The notes below the pieces were generated by a model. It made no database searches, had not been told where the DNA came from, and saw only the letters and a program-made list of their open reading frames with translations. DNA of 64,000 nt. It comes from Porphyridium purpureum (taxonomy: Eukaryota > Rhodophyta > Bangiophyceae > Porphyridiales > Porphyridiaceae). This document shows, piece by piece, positions 37,878 to 46,551 of the stretch (position 1 is the first letter of the stretch; every line of letters begins with the position of its first letter). The position numbers were made by a program, and so were the translations under genes. The stretch is taken from positions 5,456,001 through 5,520,000 of the forward strand of contig VRMN01000001.1 of NCBI GenBank assembly GCA_008690995.1, read 5' to 3'.

Positions 37878-38062
37878 GTGGAGATAAGGATCTTCTTCGT
37901 GCGCCTAATGAAGGTGTGGGTCCCATGGCTTGTGCTTATTTTGGAAGAGGAAATGCTGGTGGATGTGTGCGCACTTGCCCGGCGCGCATTTGTTGCAGTC
38001 GGTCTTGGTGGCCATTTGGAAGCATATGCGTCCGGTTCTGACCAGCTTATTGACGACCGGCG
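37878..38062. other. Spacer 5' of the sulfotransferase relic
   Basis: Contains ATG 37908 followed by KVWVPWLVLILEEEML, a signal-peptide-like run that begins like the intact sulfotransferase (MKVGLLWIG) but is in another frame from the relic. It may be the relic's 5' end. Confidence 0.35.
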
Positions 38063-38461
38063 TTTGACAAGTCGGGGAGCGTGAGTTTTGTGTCAGTGCT
38101 GAATTGCACGGGCTTTGGTCGTCACCATTGGTTTTCAGGCTCGCGGCTAGATCGAATCTTGATGGCATCCAGCAAATAAGGCTTGCGTCTGGATTTCTTT
38201 TCGTGCAAGGCGACGGATCGACTCGTTGAGTTTGTATTCAACACAATCAAGGCTGGCGAATCGCGGGACGAGTCGTCGGGCACCAAGTTCTGTGCGTCGA
38301 CGGAAGTGACCGCGTGGGAATATCCCGCGAGTAAATATCCGCAGATGCCGCATGTGGAAGCGCTGGCGCTTGTCTCCTCGAGCGCCAAGCACACCCTTAC
38401 AGTTCTAAACATTGACCACCAGGCCCGCAACCAGATCAAGTGGCGCGGGCATTGCGAGTGG
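38063..38461 (+). pseudogene. Broken paralogue of the sulfotransferase gene
   Basis: One frame matches the protein encoded at 29842-30735 over about 130 residues. FDKSGSVSFVSVLNCTGFG aligns to FGKSGTTSLTEVLKAMGYG, then HHWFSGSRLDRILMASSK to LHWFAGRELPQALFRSGR. An in-frame TAA at about 38177 interrupts it. After it, LVEFVFNTIKAGES aligns to LLVDVVLNIIRNGES, STEVTAWEYPASKYPQMPHV to FTEIPMWRYPECKYPQITHL, and ending ...QIKWRGHCEW to ...MIKWRPRYW. The PAPS loop has lost Gly and both Thr. No stop-free frame covers the remainder, and the intact paralogue's last 85 residues have no match. It lies on the opposite strand, about 7.5 kb away, with FANCD2 between. Confidence 0.75.
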
Positions 38462-38726
38462 CCATGGACCTTGCCCCGGCTGCTGCGCTCCATCACGACG
38501 TGGAAACATGTGTCACGCCGAGCAGCACCCGTGCGACGCAGCGTACGTCTGCCAATCAGCCGCGGCACGCAATGCTCTCGCACTGGACGTGCCACCAGGC
38601 TCCGCTCATTCAGCACACCCATCTGACTTGCTCATCCCAGAGCCACACTATGTATCAGCCACCAAAGGCCAACCACGCCCTTCCTCCATCCCCACCCGCC
38701 AGCTTCGAGCCCGCAAGCCCAACATT

Positions 38727-38742
38727 ACTGTACATACTGTAC
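38727..38742. promoter_or_regulatory. Two ACTGTAC heptamers
   Basis: TTACTGTACATACTGTACAC: two copies of the 7-base core of the CACTGTAC motif, 9 bp apart, 320 bp upstream of the ASH2 ATG. Confidence 0.3.
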
Positions 38743-38796
38743 ACGCACTAAGGATGCATATCGTGGTAACCCTACACAATATCAACCGTTTTCTCT

Positions 38797-38978
38797 TTTC
38801 GGTTCTTTCGGTTCTTTCGGTTCTTTCGGTTCTTTCGGTTCTTTCGATTCTTTCGGTTCTTTCGGTTCTTTCGGTTCTTTCGGTTCTTTCGGTTCTTTCG
38901 GTTCTTTCGGTTCTTTCGGTTCTTTCGGTTCTTTCGGTTCTTTCGGTTCTTTCGGTTCTTTCGGTTCTTTCGGTTCTT
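38797..38978 (+). repeat. 9-bp minisatellite, TTCTTTCGG unit, about 20 copies
   Basis: A nearly perfect array; one unit has TTCTTTCGA. It ends about 80 bp before the ASH2 ATG. Because the period is a multiple of three, all frames are open across it (Ser-Val-Leu, or Lys-Glu-Pro and Arg-Thr-Glu on the other strand), which makes false reading frames. Purity suggests recent expansion. Confidence 0.97.
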
Positions 38979-39060
38979 GGAGTGTTTTTAATTTTTTTTC
39001 GCGCGTGGGTTGGTTTGGTGAGGCTTGTCTTTGGGTTTGGCATCGTGGGTTTGGCAGGTT

Positions 39061-40962
39061 ATGGACCAAGGCGCTGATCGCAAAGGCGCGCCGGAGATTA
39101 GCCCGACATCCGGCTCGGCGGATGAGGCAGAAGACGCAGTTCACTTGGAAGAAGCCGCGGCCGCGGCGGCGGCGGTGACGGCGGCCAGTTTCGACGTGCC
39201 GCTGATGCATGTCGATGCGCAAGTGGGGGATGGACAGCTGCAGCTGCCAGAGGGTGCGTCACAGTCTGCCACGCCTGTGCCAAGTCCGTCGTCTCAGCAG
39301 CAGCAGCAGCACCAACAACAACAACAGCGCAAGCGTAAGGCAGGCGAATCGACTGGAAAAAGCCGATCGTCGAAAAAGAGACCGCCGCCACTGTCGCAGG
39401 AACAAGCGCGACGCGAAGCCGAGATCAAGGAACGCAACTGGTTCGGACTGATTCCGGTGGGCTACGAAGGAAATGCGTCTGTCCCCGTGTCGTCTGAAAA
39501 CGACACGCAAACTGCAATGGTTTCTCTGTCAAAATTGGACAAGGCGGAGGAGATCCCATTGTTGCCAGACGAGGCCGGACGGGATCTGATTGTGCAAGGA
39601 TTCAACGGCTACCGAAGCATTCGCGCCACGCATGGCTTTTTGCAGGGAAGCTACTACTTTGAAGTGAAGGTGCTCAAGCACCCACAGGCCGACGTCGAGC
39701 CGGCGCGAAAGGGCTGGTTGCGCGTTGGCGTGGCCACCAAGTACTTTGATGTCGAAACGCCTGTAGGGTACAGCACAGAGAGCTACGCAGTCCGCGGCAA
39801 GACGGGCGAAAAGTTCCACGACGCCCGCGGTGAACCGTACGGGCAGCCGTTTGATGTGGGTGATGTTCTCGGCGTCCATATTCGTATGCCCATGCAGAAC
39901 CTAGCGCTCTCACAGCCTGAAAAAAGTGATGTGAAGTTAGTTCTTATGGACGGGGCGAAAGAGCCGAAAGCAAATGTTGCCGATGCGAGCGCGAACATAC
40001 GTCCGCGAATTGTTGTTCCGCCCGGTGATCCTGGACTGCAGCGCCTGGAAAGTATTCGCGCATGCCCCGGCTCAATTGTCGAAGCAGTAATGAGAAAATA
40101 TTTTGGAGATGGTTGCGGGCTCGACGCCACCATCGTGGACCCTTCCAAGACATTGCTCGGTGGAGCAGCCATGGATGCGGACATTCGACTGCCGCATTCT
40201 GATGGTACCACTGGACTTGACGTCGATGTCTTACCTCGAGAATCAAGTGCTCTTCCCGCGGGCGGTGGAGCAGACGCGGACACAAGTGTCGGAAGTCCAA
40301 GAGGCGCTTCTTTGCGTGGTGATGCGATGGAGATCAGCATTCCGAAAATCAAGGCTGAAGCTATTCCGATCGGGCAGCCCAGAATAAATCAGCTTGCAGC
40401 AGACTCTGCGGAGTCTGAAATCCGCAAAAGCCCGAAAGCGGATCCAGACGCAGATGAGCCGCGCAAAAAGAAGGTGAAGAATAGCTTTTGCAAGCCGAAT
40501 CCCGCGAGAAGCGGCTTTGAGATCGAGGACCTTTTGGTGCTCCTAGAGTGGACTCATGCCGAGTGGAAGTACTGGTACAAGGACCATCCGCTCCCGCCCC
40601 GGAATCTAGCGGCGAGCGTGCTGGACCTTGATTCGGAGCTTGTGTTCTACAAGAATGGACAGCGCATGAACGCCGATCCAGCGTTCCGCCGCCTGCCCGT
40701 GTCGCGCTATTTTGCGACCATCGGGTGCTTCAAGCATTCCTCTGCGCACGTCAATTTTGGGCCAAAGTTTGAGTTTGCGCCTCCGGATGGTGCGCGGCCG
40801 TACAGCGAGCTGTCGTTGCACCCTGAATTGGTGTCGCGACCGGCAAGACCCGCAGGAAACTCTAGCGACGTGAGCCAGGCGCGGAAAACCAATGTCACCG
40901 AATCAGCGGCTGAGCCTAACCCCATTTCCGAATTGGCGGCCAGGCCCGAAGGGATTAGCTAG
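39061..40962 (+). CDS. ASH2: ASH2/Bre2-like COMPASS subunit, SPRY domain
   Basis: Core subunit of the histone H3K4 methyltransferase complex, binding RBBP5 and SET1. 634 residues from ATG 39061 (MDQGADRKGAPEI). The N-terminal 100 residues are low-complexity with Ala and Gln runs and a basic KSRSSKKRPP cluster. The SPRY starts at about residue 185: GFNGYRSIRATHGFLQGSYY, GWLRVGVATKYFDVETPVGY, FDVGDVLGVHIRMP. It is then split by about 190 residues of disordered, acidic and Lys-rich sequence and resumes with SELVFYKNGQRMNADPAF and FATIGCFKHSSAHVNFGPKF. An insertion at the same place occurs in yeast Bre2 and, smaller, in human ASH2L. No PHD or winged-helix domain is seen N-terminally. Confidence 0.9.
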   Translation: MDQGADRKGAPEISPTSGSADEAEDAVHLEEAAAAAAAVTAASFDVPLMHVDAQVGDGQLQLPEGASQSATPVPSPSSQQQQQHQQQQQRKRKAGESTGKSRSSKKRPPPLSQEQARREAEIKERNWFGLIPVGYEGNASVPVSSENDTQTAMVSLSKLDKAEEIPLLPDEAGRDLIVQGFNGYRSIRATHGFLQGSYYFEVKVLKHPQADVEPARKGWLRVGVATKYFDVETPVGYSTESYAVRGKTGEKFHDARGEPYGQPFDVGDVLGVHIRMPMQNLALSQPEKSDVKLVLMDGAKEPKANVADASANIRPRIVVPPGDPGLQRLESIRACPGSIVEAVMRKYFGDGCGLDATIVDPSKTLLGGAAMDADIRLPHSDGTTGLDVDVLPRESSALPAGGGADADTSVGSPRGASLRGDAMEISIPKIKAEAIPIGQPRINQLAADSAESEIRKSPKADPDADEPRKKKVKNSFCKPNPARSGFEIEDLLVLLEWTHAEWKYWYKDHPLPPRNLAASVLDLDSELVFYKNGQRMNADPAFRRLPVSRYFATIGCFKHSSAHVNFGPKFEFAPPDGARPYSELSLHPELVSRPARPAGNSSDVSQARKTNVTESAAEPNPISELAARPEGIS

Positions 40963-42316
40963 CCTTCTTTATTGGCGCATCTTAACAGCTGCGTTCATAG
41001 CGTTCCGCATCCAAAGCAGAGACCTGAGTTCCAAAACCACCAAGGAGATAGAGACTCTGTTCGTAGAATCGTATCAAGATCTGCCAAGTTCATGTAAAGC
41101 AGGAGAAGACCTGAGAAGACTGGCCGGGAAAAGAGGGAGACCAAGTCGGGCGAGGAACAGGACCTATGCATTCTGGCTTGGTTCGGTGGAATCGCGCTCT
41201 TACGGGAAGACGATGACACAAACGAGCAATTTCCTGTGCGGCCAGGGCTCCAATTTGTCTTCTCCTTCTCCATTGAAGACGCTTTGCAAATCATACGTTC
41301 AGCTTGTGATTCTTCCTAGCGATTTACATATCCTACACGGAAAATATTTTACGTTGTGCGCCATTAGTTTGGGCTGCACCGCAGGGACTTTCACGCCTTG
41401 TCCTTTTTGGACGCTCTGTGTTTGGTCTGGTCCTTGATAGTTCGTGACCTCATTCTCATCACTCTCGGAAACACATTAGCTTCGCCGGCGTCAGTGAGTC
41501 ATTTCCGCCTTTTTTGCGGCCACGTGTTTGTTTTGCGTGCTCTCGTCCGGACCTGCGCCGCTCCGATACCTTTCCCGCGTCCTGTCGCTGTTGTCCATTT
41601 CCTCCAAGCTCTACTCAATGGGTGAACCCTTTCCCAGGACGAAATCAAGAGTCAATGTAAACCGAGCTCGTTTGCCTAGTCGGATGCGGATGCGTCCTAT
41701 GTTGCAATCATTCCGAACGTGACAATAAATCTGATCCCGTGCGCCTCTTCTGATATCTGCGCAGGAGGCGACCGGGCACGGCGTATTGTTGCCAATTATT
41801 CAGACGAAGAAATGCAACGTGTCTTGATTGAAGGAATTTCTTTTCGTCTTCATTTCCCTCTTCAAGCTTTGAGCAACAACTTCGTGCTTTGGAATCTAGA
41901 CCTCCTTCCCGCCGAAAATCATGTGCATGGCGGACATATGCCGAAAGAAGGATGGAATCCGCGAAACTCACCACGCACCAGTAGGCGTCGCTGGACGCGA
42001 AAGTACTCGGCCCGCAGTACCTGTCCATCAGAAAAGACACACACTCAATCTGAATAGTGCTCGCATCTGCCCCAGAGCAGTTTCTCGCCGAAACCGGGCT
42101 GCTGCGAAAAAAAAAGGAAGAAATCAGTGTGGAGATGGGCGAGAGCTCGTTGGCCATTGATGGATATCACGCAAAAAACAAGGTATATCCCGTGGCTCTG
42201 ATCGTCGAAAAGAATAGATTCTCGCCGACAGGAATACCGCAGACTTGCTGCTGCGGTATGAGCGCGAGGCGGGAAGCGACGGGGTATACAGAAGGTCTTT
42301 TCTCCGAGTTTGAAGC
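40963..42316. other. Gene-poor, lower-GC stretch
   Basis: About 1.35 kb between ASH2 and the 3' end of the GT92 gene. Base composition is visibly nearer 50% GC than the flanking genes, and reading frames are short and Ser/Leu/Cys-rich. No similarity to neighbours was noticed. The only frame with an ATG and length over 140 codons is listed separately. Confidence 0.5.
41708..42157 (-). CDS. Unassigned frame of 149 codons
   Basis: Starts with ATG at 42157 (MANELSPISTLISSFFF). Six Cys, Ser-rich first half, Arg/Leu/Gln-rich second half. I recognise no domain, and open + strand frames overlap it. It may be chance, or part of a decayed gene. Kept only because it is the best candidate in a long empty stretch. 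Confidence 0.15.
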   Translation of the reverse strand: MANELSPISTLISSFFFRSSPVSARNCSGADASTIQIECVSFLMDRYCGPSTFASSDAYWCVVSFADSILLSAYVRHAHDFRREGGLDSKARSCCSKLEEGNEDEKKFLQSRHVAFLRLNNWQQYAVPGRLLRRYQKRRTGSDLLSRSE

Positions 42317-44071
42317 TTAATAGTCGTGTGTGGAAATCCACGCGTCGGTAAGGGCCGGGTGGGTGCGGTGGACTAAGTTCCAGAAGGGCGGCGTGATGGC
42401 GTCCCACGTCTGCTTCATGTACGTGACGTTGCGCGGTTCGGGTAATTTTGCTTGGTCCTGGTCGCGCAGGCGTACGCGGAAGTGCGCAATGTGCGCCACG
42501 TCCCCGTCCAGGTAGCGCTCCGCGGCACAATCTTTCGACTTGCGCTGGGGGCCGTGGATGTCCATGAACGACGTCACTGCACGCATGTTGAAAAACGTCT
42601 TGGATAGAAAGCGCACACGACCGGATAGCTCCGTCTGTTGCAGCTGGAAAACATCCACGCACCGACTCGACAACTTGGCAGAGCCCTTTTCCACCGGTGG
42701 CGGGAACAAATATTGCCAGCGCAGACGAAATACGCCCGTCGGGCAAAAGGCGTCGCCAGCGACATTCGCCACGAATGCCTCCAGAAGCGTTCCCTGCTTT
42801 GATGCTCCGTCCGCCGAGCGCACGCTATCATTGATAAACATGAACTCGTCCACATCCAATGCGCTCATGTACGAATAGTACGGCTTGTAACGGTCCAGAT
42901 GATGCGAGAAGACCACAATCTGCTGTGTGGCGAGCGACGACACGCGTTTCGTGCCGGATTCCTTGAGCCAAACGGCACCCGGGACCTCAATTCGTCTCAC
43001 GCCAATCACAGACACCAACCCGGCCTCCACCAGCGGGCGCATGATCCGCTCCGCCAAGTCCCGCTTGCCATCCACGTAAATAAAGATGTGTGAAAAGCCG
43101 AGACTCAAATGATAGATCGCCCATTCGCGCATTCGTTCTCCGGCGGAAGGCTCGAAGCTGTCTCCAGCAATCGTGTAACTCGGCTTGAGCAACGTAAAGA
43201 GTGCCGATCCTCCGGGCGCCCTTTGCACACGCACATGTCCCGTAGCCGGATCCCACACGCAAGCAGTAATCTTGATGGCTTCTGGGATCACGTTGTGAAC
43301 ATTCAAACCGGCGCTCTTGATCCTTGCTTGAAGTTCTGGTGCAACTTGCAGCGTACCAGTGATATGCTCTGGTGCGGAGGCTTCTGCTTGCTCGGTGGTC
43401 GGCAAGTAACACACATAAACCTGCACGTAATAGTAAACATGGTCCGGATCAACAATCTTGCAATCAATTGGCAACGCTTCTGGCGTGTCTGGCACAAATT
43501 GCAATTGCAACAGGCCCGCCGAGATCTTTTGCAGCAGCGGCCATTCGGATGCATCTTGGATTGGAATCCACGCGTAAAAAAGCTCGACATGCACAGTATT
43601 GTCATGCATGTGCACGCTGACTACGTACATGCTTGCGCGAGACTGTGAGAAGAACACGATAGGCTCCTCAAGAATCAAGTCCCAGGAAGAGGTGCACTTT
43701 GGCGAGCCGGATGCAGGCACAAGCGATGACCCCGCCGAAAGCGACGATGGTATTGACGATGCCGATGACAATTCAGCTGGCGGGGCCTGTGCAAAGCCAT
43801 GCGCGCTGGTATCACTATCCAGGCGGCACGGCGCCACACGAAGGGCACGTTCACTGCCGAACAGCTCGCGCCCGAAAAAAAGATGGATGTAAATGGCCAC
43901 CGTCAGCGCGCCGACCGCGGCTCCACACACGCTCGCGATGGCGTGCGACGCGGCCCGTGACTTGCCTATTTGCATTGCGCGTCTATGCAGGCGGGGACAC
44001 CAGTACGAACATGAAGGCGGACACAGGCTCTGCGGAGACGACGAGAAGGTCACTTGCACGCGAGCCATCAT
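42317..44071 (-). CDS. Glycosyltransferase family 92 (DUF23) type II membrane protein
   Basis: Golgi-type transferase, likely adding galactose or a related sugar to a glycan. 584 residues from ATG 44071; ATG 43975 (MQIGKSRAASHAIA) is an equally good start and puts the signal anchor (VCGAAVGALTVAIYIHLFF) nearer the N-terminus. A Ser/Pro stem follows. GT92 landmarks: ERMREWAIYHLSLGFSHIFI with YVDGKRD, the acidic metal-site strand YSYMSALDVDEFMFIND, FRLRWQYLFPPP, KTFFNMRAVTSFMDIHGPQ and VAHIAHFRVR. These match the plant/animal GT92 order. Divergent from the cyclophilin gene across about 190-290 bp. With the sulfotransferase it points to complex surface glycans. Confidence 0.88.
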   Translation of the reverse strand: MMARVQVTFSSSPQSLCPPSCSYWCPRLHRRAMQIGKSRAASHAIASVCGAAVGALTVAIYIHLFFGRELFGSERALRVAPCRLDSDTSAHGFAQAPPAELSSASSIPSSLSAGSSLVPASGSPKCTSSWDLILEEPIVFFSQSRASMYVVSVHMHDNTVHVELFYAWIPIQDASEWPLLQKISAGLLQLQFVPDTPEALPIDCKIVDPDHVYYYVQVYVCYLPTTEQAEASAPEHITGTLQVAPELQARIKSAGLNVHNVIPEAIKITACVWDPATGHVRVQRAPGGSALFTLLKPSYTIAGDSFEPSAGERMREWAIYHLSLGFSHIFIYVDGKRDLAERIMRPLVEAGLVSVIGVRRIEVPGAVWLKESGTKRVSSLATQQIVVFSHHLDRYKPYYSYMSALDVDEFMFINDSVRSADGASKQGTLLEAFVANVAGDAFCPTGVFRLRWQYLFPPPVEKGSAKLSSRCVDVFQLQQTELSGRVRFLSKTFFNMRAVTSFMDIHGPQRKSKDCAAERYLDGDVAHIAHFRVRLRDQDQAKLPEPRNVTYMKQTWDAITPPFWNLVHRTHPALTDAWISTHDY

Positions 44072-44262
44072 GGCCGCGCTTGCGCTTCCTCCTCAGATCG
44101 CTGCCACACGTGCAAACGCCTTCTCTTATCTCATAGCGAAATGCGCCTGTTTTGTTATGGAAGTTGCGAGGTGGGTCGTTCGAGCAGCTGCGCGCATCGC
44201 ACCGGACAAGTGGTGCCTGGGGTGGTCGGCGTCTGGGGAACAAACATCAAGGCTAGCGCGCG

Positions 44263-44886
44263 ATGGGGAACTGCATGTCGAGCAAAGATGCGGGCGGAGA
44301 TGGGGCCGGCGCATCTGGCCGCGGTGGTGGCGGCGGTGGCGGGAAAATGACGTTTCCGGGCGGCGACATGCCCAAGTACGAGTGGGACGGCCAGCCGATG
44401 ACGTGCTGGTTTGATATCACGATAGGTGGCGAAGCGGTTGGGCGTGTTGTCATGGATCTCCGCCCAGATGTGGTGCCCATCACGTCCAACAATTTCCGCG
44501 CGCTGTGCACGGGAGAAAAGGGATTCGGGTTTAAGGGCTCCAGCTTCCATCGCATCATTCCCATGTTCATGTGTCAAGGCGGGGACTTCACCAAGCACAA
44601 CGGCACGGGCGGGAAGAGTATCTATGGTAACAAGTTTCCCGATGAGAACTTCCAGCTAAAGCACACGGGTCCTGGCTGCTTGTCCATGGCGAATGCCGGG
44701 CCGGATACGAACGGGAGTCAGTTCTTCTTGTGCTTAACAAAGACGACACACCTCGACGGGAAGCACGTCGTGTTTGGTCAGACGCGGCCAGAATGTCTGC
44801 CGATTCTGAAGCAAATGGAGGCCGTAGGGTCACAGAGCGGTGACACTTCCAAGAAGGTAGTCATCGCCGACTGCGGGACAATGTGA
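44263..44886 (+). CDS. Cyclophilin-type peptidyl-prolyl isomerase, putatively N-myristoylated
   Basis: 207 residues: an N-terminal extension [14 protein letters not shown] with Gly2 and Cys4, fitting N-myristoylation plus palmitoylation, a Gly-rich linker to residue 28, and a complete cyclophilin domain. Catalytic residues are present: Arg97 in [16 protein letters not shown], Gln105, and the GPNTNGSQFF-like [17 protein letters not shown]. The residue equal to Trp121 of human CypA is His163 ([12 protein letters not shown]), a change known in other cyclophilins to lower cyclosporin binding. The extension would hold it on the inner face of the plasma or Golgi membrane. ATG 44263 is the only sensible start. 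Confidence 0.95.
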   Translation: MGNCMSSKDAGGDGAGASGRGGGGGGGKMTFPGGDMPKYEWDGQPMTCWFDITIGGEAVGRVVMDLRPDVVPITSNNFRALCTGEKGFGFKGSSFHRIIPMFMCQGGDFTKHNGTGGKSIYGNKFPDENFQLKHTGPGCLSMANAGPDTNGSQFFLCLTKTTHLDGKHVVFGQTRPECLPILKQMEAVGSQSGDTSKKVVIADCGTM

Positions 44887-45016
44887 AGAGGTCCGTTTTC
44901 CGGCAGCGCCGCCTCATCTAATCCTCTCTAATTCGACTCGTAAACAGCGCACTTTTTCTCCTGCCAACCAAGACATTTGCTTTCAGTTTTGAGTTACCAG
45001 TTTTCTCCGCACTTGT

Positions 45017-45058
45017 TTTGTTCCTTTTTCTTTTTTTTCTTTTTTCTTTTTCCTGTCT
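45017..45058 (+). terminator. T-rich 3' region between convergent genes
   Basis: CTTTTTCTTTTTTTTCTTTT and similar runs, between the cyclophilin stop (44886) and the RsmG stop (45072). Probably part of the 3' end signals on one or both strands; no AATAAA is seen in it. Confidence 0.3.
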
Positions 45059-45071
45059 TCCATACGCTTCT

Positions 45072-46220
45072 CTATAGAGGAGACTTTGCTGGAGTGCCGT
45101 CTATACGCGGGTAGAGAAGATCAGTCCTTTGAGCCTTGCGGACGACGACAATGGCGCGATACCGCTCATCGTCAATTGCAGAGTCGCCGTCAATACTTGT
45201 AACTTCGTGCACGGCATGCACCTCGCAACCTAATAATTTGAGGGCGTTTGACGCCTCCTTGATTTCGCGGTGGTCCCGCGAAAGCGCCTTTTGAGCAATC
45301 AGCCACCCTCCCACGCGGAGAAGTGGTGCAGCAAGTTCTACGAGGCTCCGGAGCTCGCCAACGGCACGACAAACAACACAGTCGTGCACCTCTCGGTGCT
45401 CTGCACTGCGTCCAAGCGCTTCTGCCCGATTGACGAGCGTTCGTACGTTGCCCAGGCTGGCGCGATTTGTATCCGCAAAGTGCTGACAAAAGGCGATCTT
45501 CTTGGCGACCGAATCCACGAGCGTCATCGCATATTGCGGCCTCGCGATCGCAAGTATTAAGCCTGGGGCACCGCCTCCTGTGCCCAAGTCCAGAACATCC
45601 AGAGGGCGCCCTTGCTTGTCCCCGGTCTGCTCAATGATGGACCTCGCAAGACTGTCTAGGACAGGCACCAGCGTCAGTGAGTCTGCAATGAATTTGATGT
45701 ACACGCCGTCCCGCGTCCGCACGGCAGTCAAGTTACACCGTGTCGCATTCCATTCCAAAAGCTCCTCGCAGTATCTGTCCAGCAGCCCCTTTTGCACGGC
45801 GGTCAGCGTGGGATTCTGCACGCACTGGGACAATGCGTCCTCGTAAACTTGTTCATACGTTCGCCCGGAGCGAAACTGCAAAAGTGGTTGAGGCGCTCGC
45901 TCCTTTTTCGCAGCACCTCGTGGCGCGGTCCTACGCTCCGAGGCGCCATCTTCGGTCTGCGACTCCCGTGGAGCTGCCTCAGCCTTCCGCACGGCAGGCT
46001 TGTTTTTCGAACGCGTCGCCGAGTCCGTGGCCGGATCAACTAACCAGTCGTCATCCCGGCGCGCGCGAGCACACATACATCGTCGCGCGCTTCGTGCGCG
46101 CGGTCTGCGCACCGGGCAGTGCGCTGCGGTCGCCGCAGCGATCGGCGGCGCGAGCAGCACCGGGAACCCGTGCCAACTGAACGCGAGCATGTTCGCCATT
46201 GTCGCAGAAACCACCGCCAT
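45072..46220 (-). CDS. rsmG: Plastid 16S rRNA (guanine-N7)-methyltransferase RsmG/GidB
   Basis: Methylates G527 (E. coli numbering) of 16S rRNA. 382 residues from ATG 46220; ATG 46199 (MANMLAFSWHGFP) is also possible. The first 130 residues are an Ala/Arg-rich transit peptide and a charged linker. The domain begins RYCEELLEWNATRCNLTAVR with the family's N-L-T-x-V-R. SAM loop: LDVLDLGTGGGAPGLILAIA; then MTLVDSVAKKIAFCQHF and DCVVCRAVGEL. The end, YPRIDGTPAKSPL, is the hallmark RsmG tail. Bacterial-type enzyme with a long targeting region means plastid (or mitochondrial) use and likely cyanobacterial ancestry. Confidence 0.93.
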   Translation of the reverse strand: MAVVSATMANMLAFSWHGFPVLLAPPIAAATAAHCPVRRPRARSARRCMCARARRDDDWLVDPATDSATRSKNKPAVRKAEAAPRESQTEDGASERRTAPRGAAKKERAPQPLLQFRSGRTYEQVYEDALSQCVQNPTLTAVQKGLLDRYCEELLEWNATRCNLTAVRTRDGVYIKFIADSLTLVPVLDSLARSIIEQTGDKQGRPLDVLDLGTGGGAPGLILAIARPQYAMTLVDSVAKKIAFCQHFADTNRASLGNVRTLVNRAEALGRSAEHREVHDCVVCRAVGELRSLVELAAPLLRVGGWLIAQKALSRDHREIKEASNALKLLGCEVHAVHEVTSIDGDSAIDDERYRAIVVVRKAQRTDLLYPRIDGTPAKSPL

Positions 46221-46551
46221 CCGTGGTCATAGGTATCGGAGCGCGCATACAAATTATTTAGTGGAGTAAGGTTGTGTACATACATAACGAGCGTGTCTGG
46301 CGAGTTCTTTCACGTGCGAGCGCGACCGGCCGGCGGGCCACACCGTTCTCAACTGCATTTTCCCTCGACAAGCACATGGTATCTTGCTCATCCAGAACAT
46401 GCTCGGCAAAATTTGAACGGGAGCGGCCGTCTCTCGAACAGAGACAGGCGGCTCTCCATAGCACTTTTATCTTTTTTCCCTCTTTCCTCGGGCGCGCGGC
46501 TACGGCTGGAACAAGTCTCGTCAAAAGGAGACATAGACTTCACCGCCCGAG
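46221..46551. other. Spacer, no gene seen
   Basis: 330 bp between the RsmG start and the 3' end of the next minus-strand gene. No repeat or reading frame of note. Confidence 0.45.

Noticed and set aside
38797-38978. CRISPR-like array
   Set aside because: Units are 9 bp and contiguous, without spacers; a minisatellite in a eukaryotic genome.
38412-39077. 221-codon frame with a long Ser-Val-Leu repeat
   Set aside because: It is the 9-bp minisatellite read in frame; the period of nine opens all frames and there is no conserved flank.
42045-42746. 233-codon minus frame overlapping the GT92 3' end
   Set aside because: Shadow of GT92 in another frame; the GT92 frame contains the conserved motifs.
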